A stretch of 14,122 nucleotides of DNA from Alphaproteobacteria bacterium (GTDB lineage: Bacteria; Pseudomonadota; Alphaproteobacteria; GCA-2731375): the NCBI GenBank assembly GCA_030746295.1, contig JASLMY010000123.1, forward strand, positions 1-14,122. Direction: 5' to 3'. How positions within the stretch are numbered: the first letter of the stretch is position 1; each line of letters starts with the position of its first letter. A model generated the notes under the pieces. It did not search any database. It worked only from the letters and a program-made list of their open reading frames with translations, and had not been told where the DNA came from. The position numbers and the translations under genes were made by a program. Positions 13,727 to 14,122 of the stretch are shown here, in pieces.

Positions 13727-14122
13727 CTAGTTGCCAAGATAGGCCTCGATCACCTTGGCGTCGTTCCTGATGTCGTCGACGCCGCCTTCGGCGATCTTCT
13801 GTCCCTGGTTCAGCACCAGGATACGACTGGAGAGCCGGTAGATCGACGTCAGGTCGTGGCTCACCAGAAGGAAGGTCTTGCCGGTTTCCATCAACCGCTC
13901 GATCTGTTCGATCAGGAGGCGGCAAAGGCTCGGATTGACGCCGGCGAAGGGCTCGTCGAGCAAGATCATCGCCGGGTCGAACATCATCACCCGGGCCAGC
14001 TCCAACAGCTTTTGTTGGCCGCCCGACAACTCCTCCGCGAAGCTGTGGCGGTGGCTGTGAAGCTCGACGTTGTCCAGAATCGCCTCGGCCTGCTCGATGA
14101 GCTCGAAGTCGCTCCGCTTGCT
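13727..14122 (-). CDS. livG: Branched-chain amino acid type ABC transporter ATPase, LivG, C-terminal part
   Basis: The frame is open to the right edge of the window, giving the last 131 residues; the Walker A end is outside. Visible are the signature LSGGQQKLLELARV, Walker B MILLDEPFAGVNP and the H loop LLVSHD, then the ILVLNQGQKIAEG strand and a final AYLGN, all as in LivG. LivG has His in the H loop where LivF has Gln, and this pair follows that rule. It pairs with the livF gene downstream to form the heterodimeric ATPase. The TTG at 14029 inside the signature is not a start. Confidence 0.87.
   Translation of the reverse strand, partial: SKRSDFELIEQAEAILDNVELHSHRHSFAEELSGGQQKLLELARVMMFDPAMILLDEPFAGVNPSLCRLLIEQIERLMETGKTFLLVSHDLTSIYRLSSRILVLNQGQKIAEGGVDDIRNDAKVIEAYLGN

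Overview
The window is GC-rich and densely coded, with short gaps and several overlapping genes. Its gene families (a DivK-like receiver, PAS-rich HisKA kinases, Liv-type ABC ATPases, secreted caspase-fold proteins) are typical of a Rhodospirillales-like alphaproteobacterium; that placement is inference from gene style, with no rRNA or tRNA present to support it. I see no tRNA, rRNA, CRISPR array, insertion sequence or integrase, and no gene-free stretch longer than about 245 bases.

Layout. 1-237 is the C-terminal end of a family 5 (peptide/nickel type) ABC substrate-binding protein. A 146-base gap follows with a 12-bp stem-loop. 384-4967 is a three-gene signalling operon on the + strand: a membrane histidine kinase with four PAS domains, a single-domain DivK-like receiver overlapping it by ATGA, and a receiver fused to a class III nucleotide cyclase. 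The cyclase stop codon shares a CTAG with the stop of a convergent VOC-family (glyoxalase/extradiol dioxygenase fold) gene, 4964-5515 (-). A 245-base hairpin-rich divergent region separates that gene from 5761-9611 (+), which encodes a two-subunit molybdenum enzyme closely resembling pyrogallol/phloroglucinol transhydroxylase. 9779-12810 (+) holds two secreted proteins: a caspase-fold peptidase with an SH3b domain, then a CsgG-domain protein with SH3b and SHOCT domains. The right end, on the - strand, has livF and the C-terminal part of livG of a branched-chain amino acid type ABC transporter.

How the genes may work together. The kinase, DivK-like receiver and REC-cyclase look like a phosphorelay ending in cyclic-nucleotide synthesis, although the cyclase has non-standard residues at the base-selecting positions. 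The molybdenum enzyme and the divergent VOC gene could belong to polyhydroxylated aromatic metabolism (hydroxyl transfer, then ring cleavage); this is inference from families and position.

The least ordinary content is (1) the transhydroxylase large subunit, which carries an N-terminal SCP2-like lipid-binding domain of about 120 residues and a Tyr where the Pelobacter enzyme has an active-site Arg, paired with an iron-sulfur subunit that appears to have lost the ligands of one [4Fe-4S] cluster; and (2) the secreted caspase/CsgG pair, both with SH3b domains, which may be an envelope system. Comparisons with named reference proteins were made from memory, without alignment tools.
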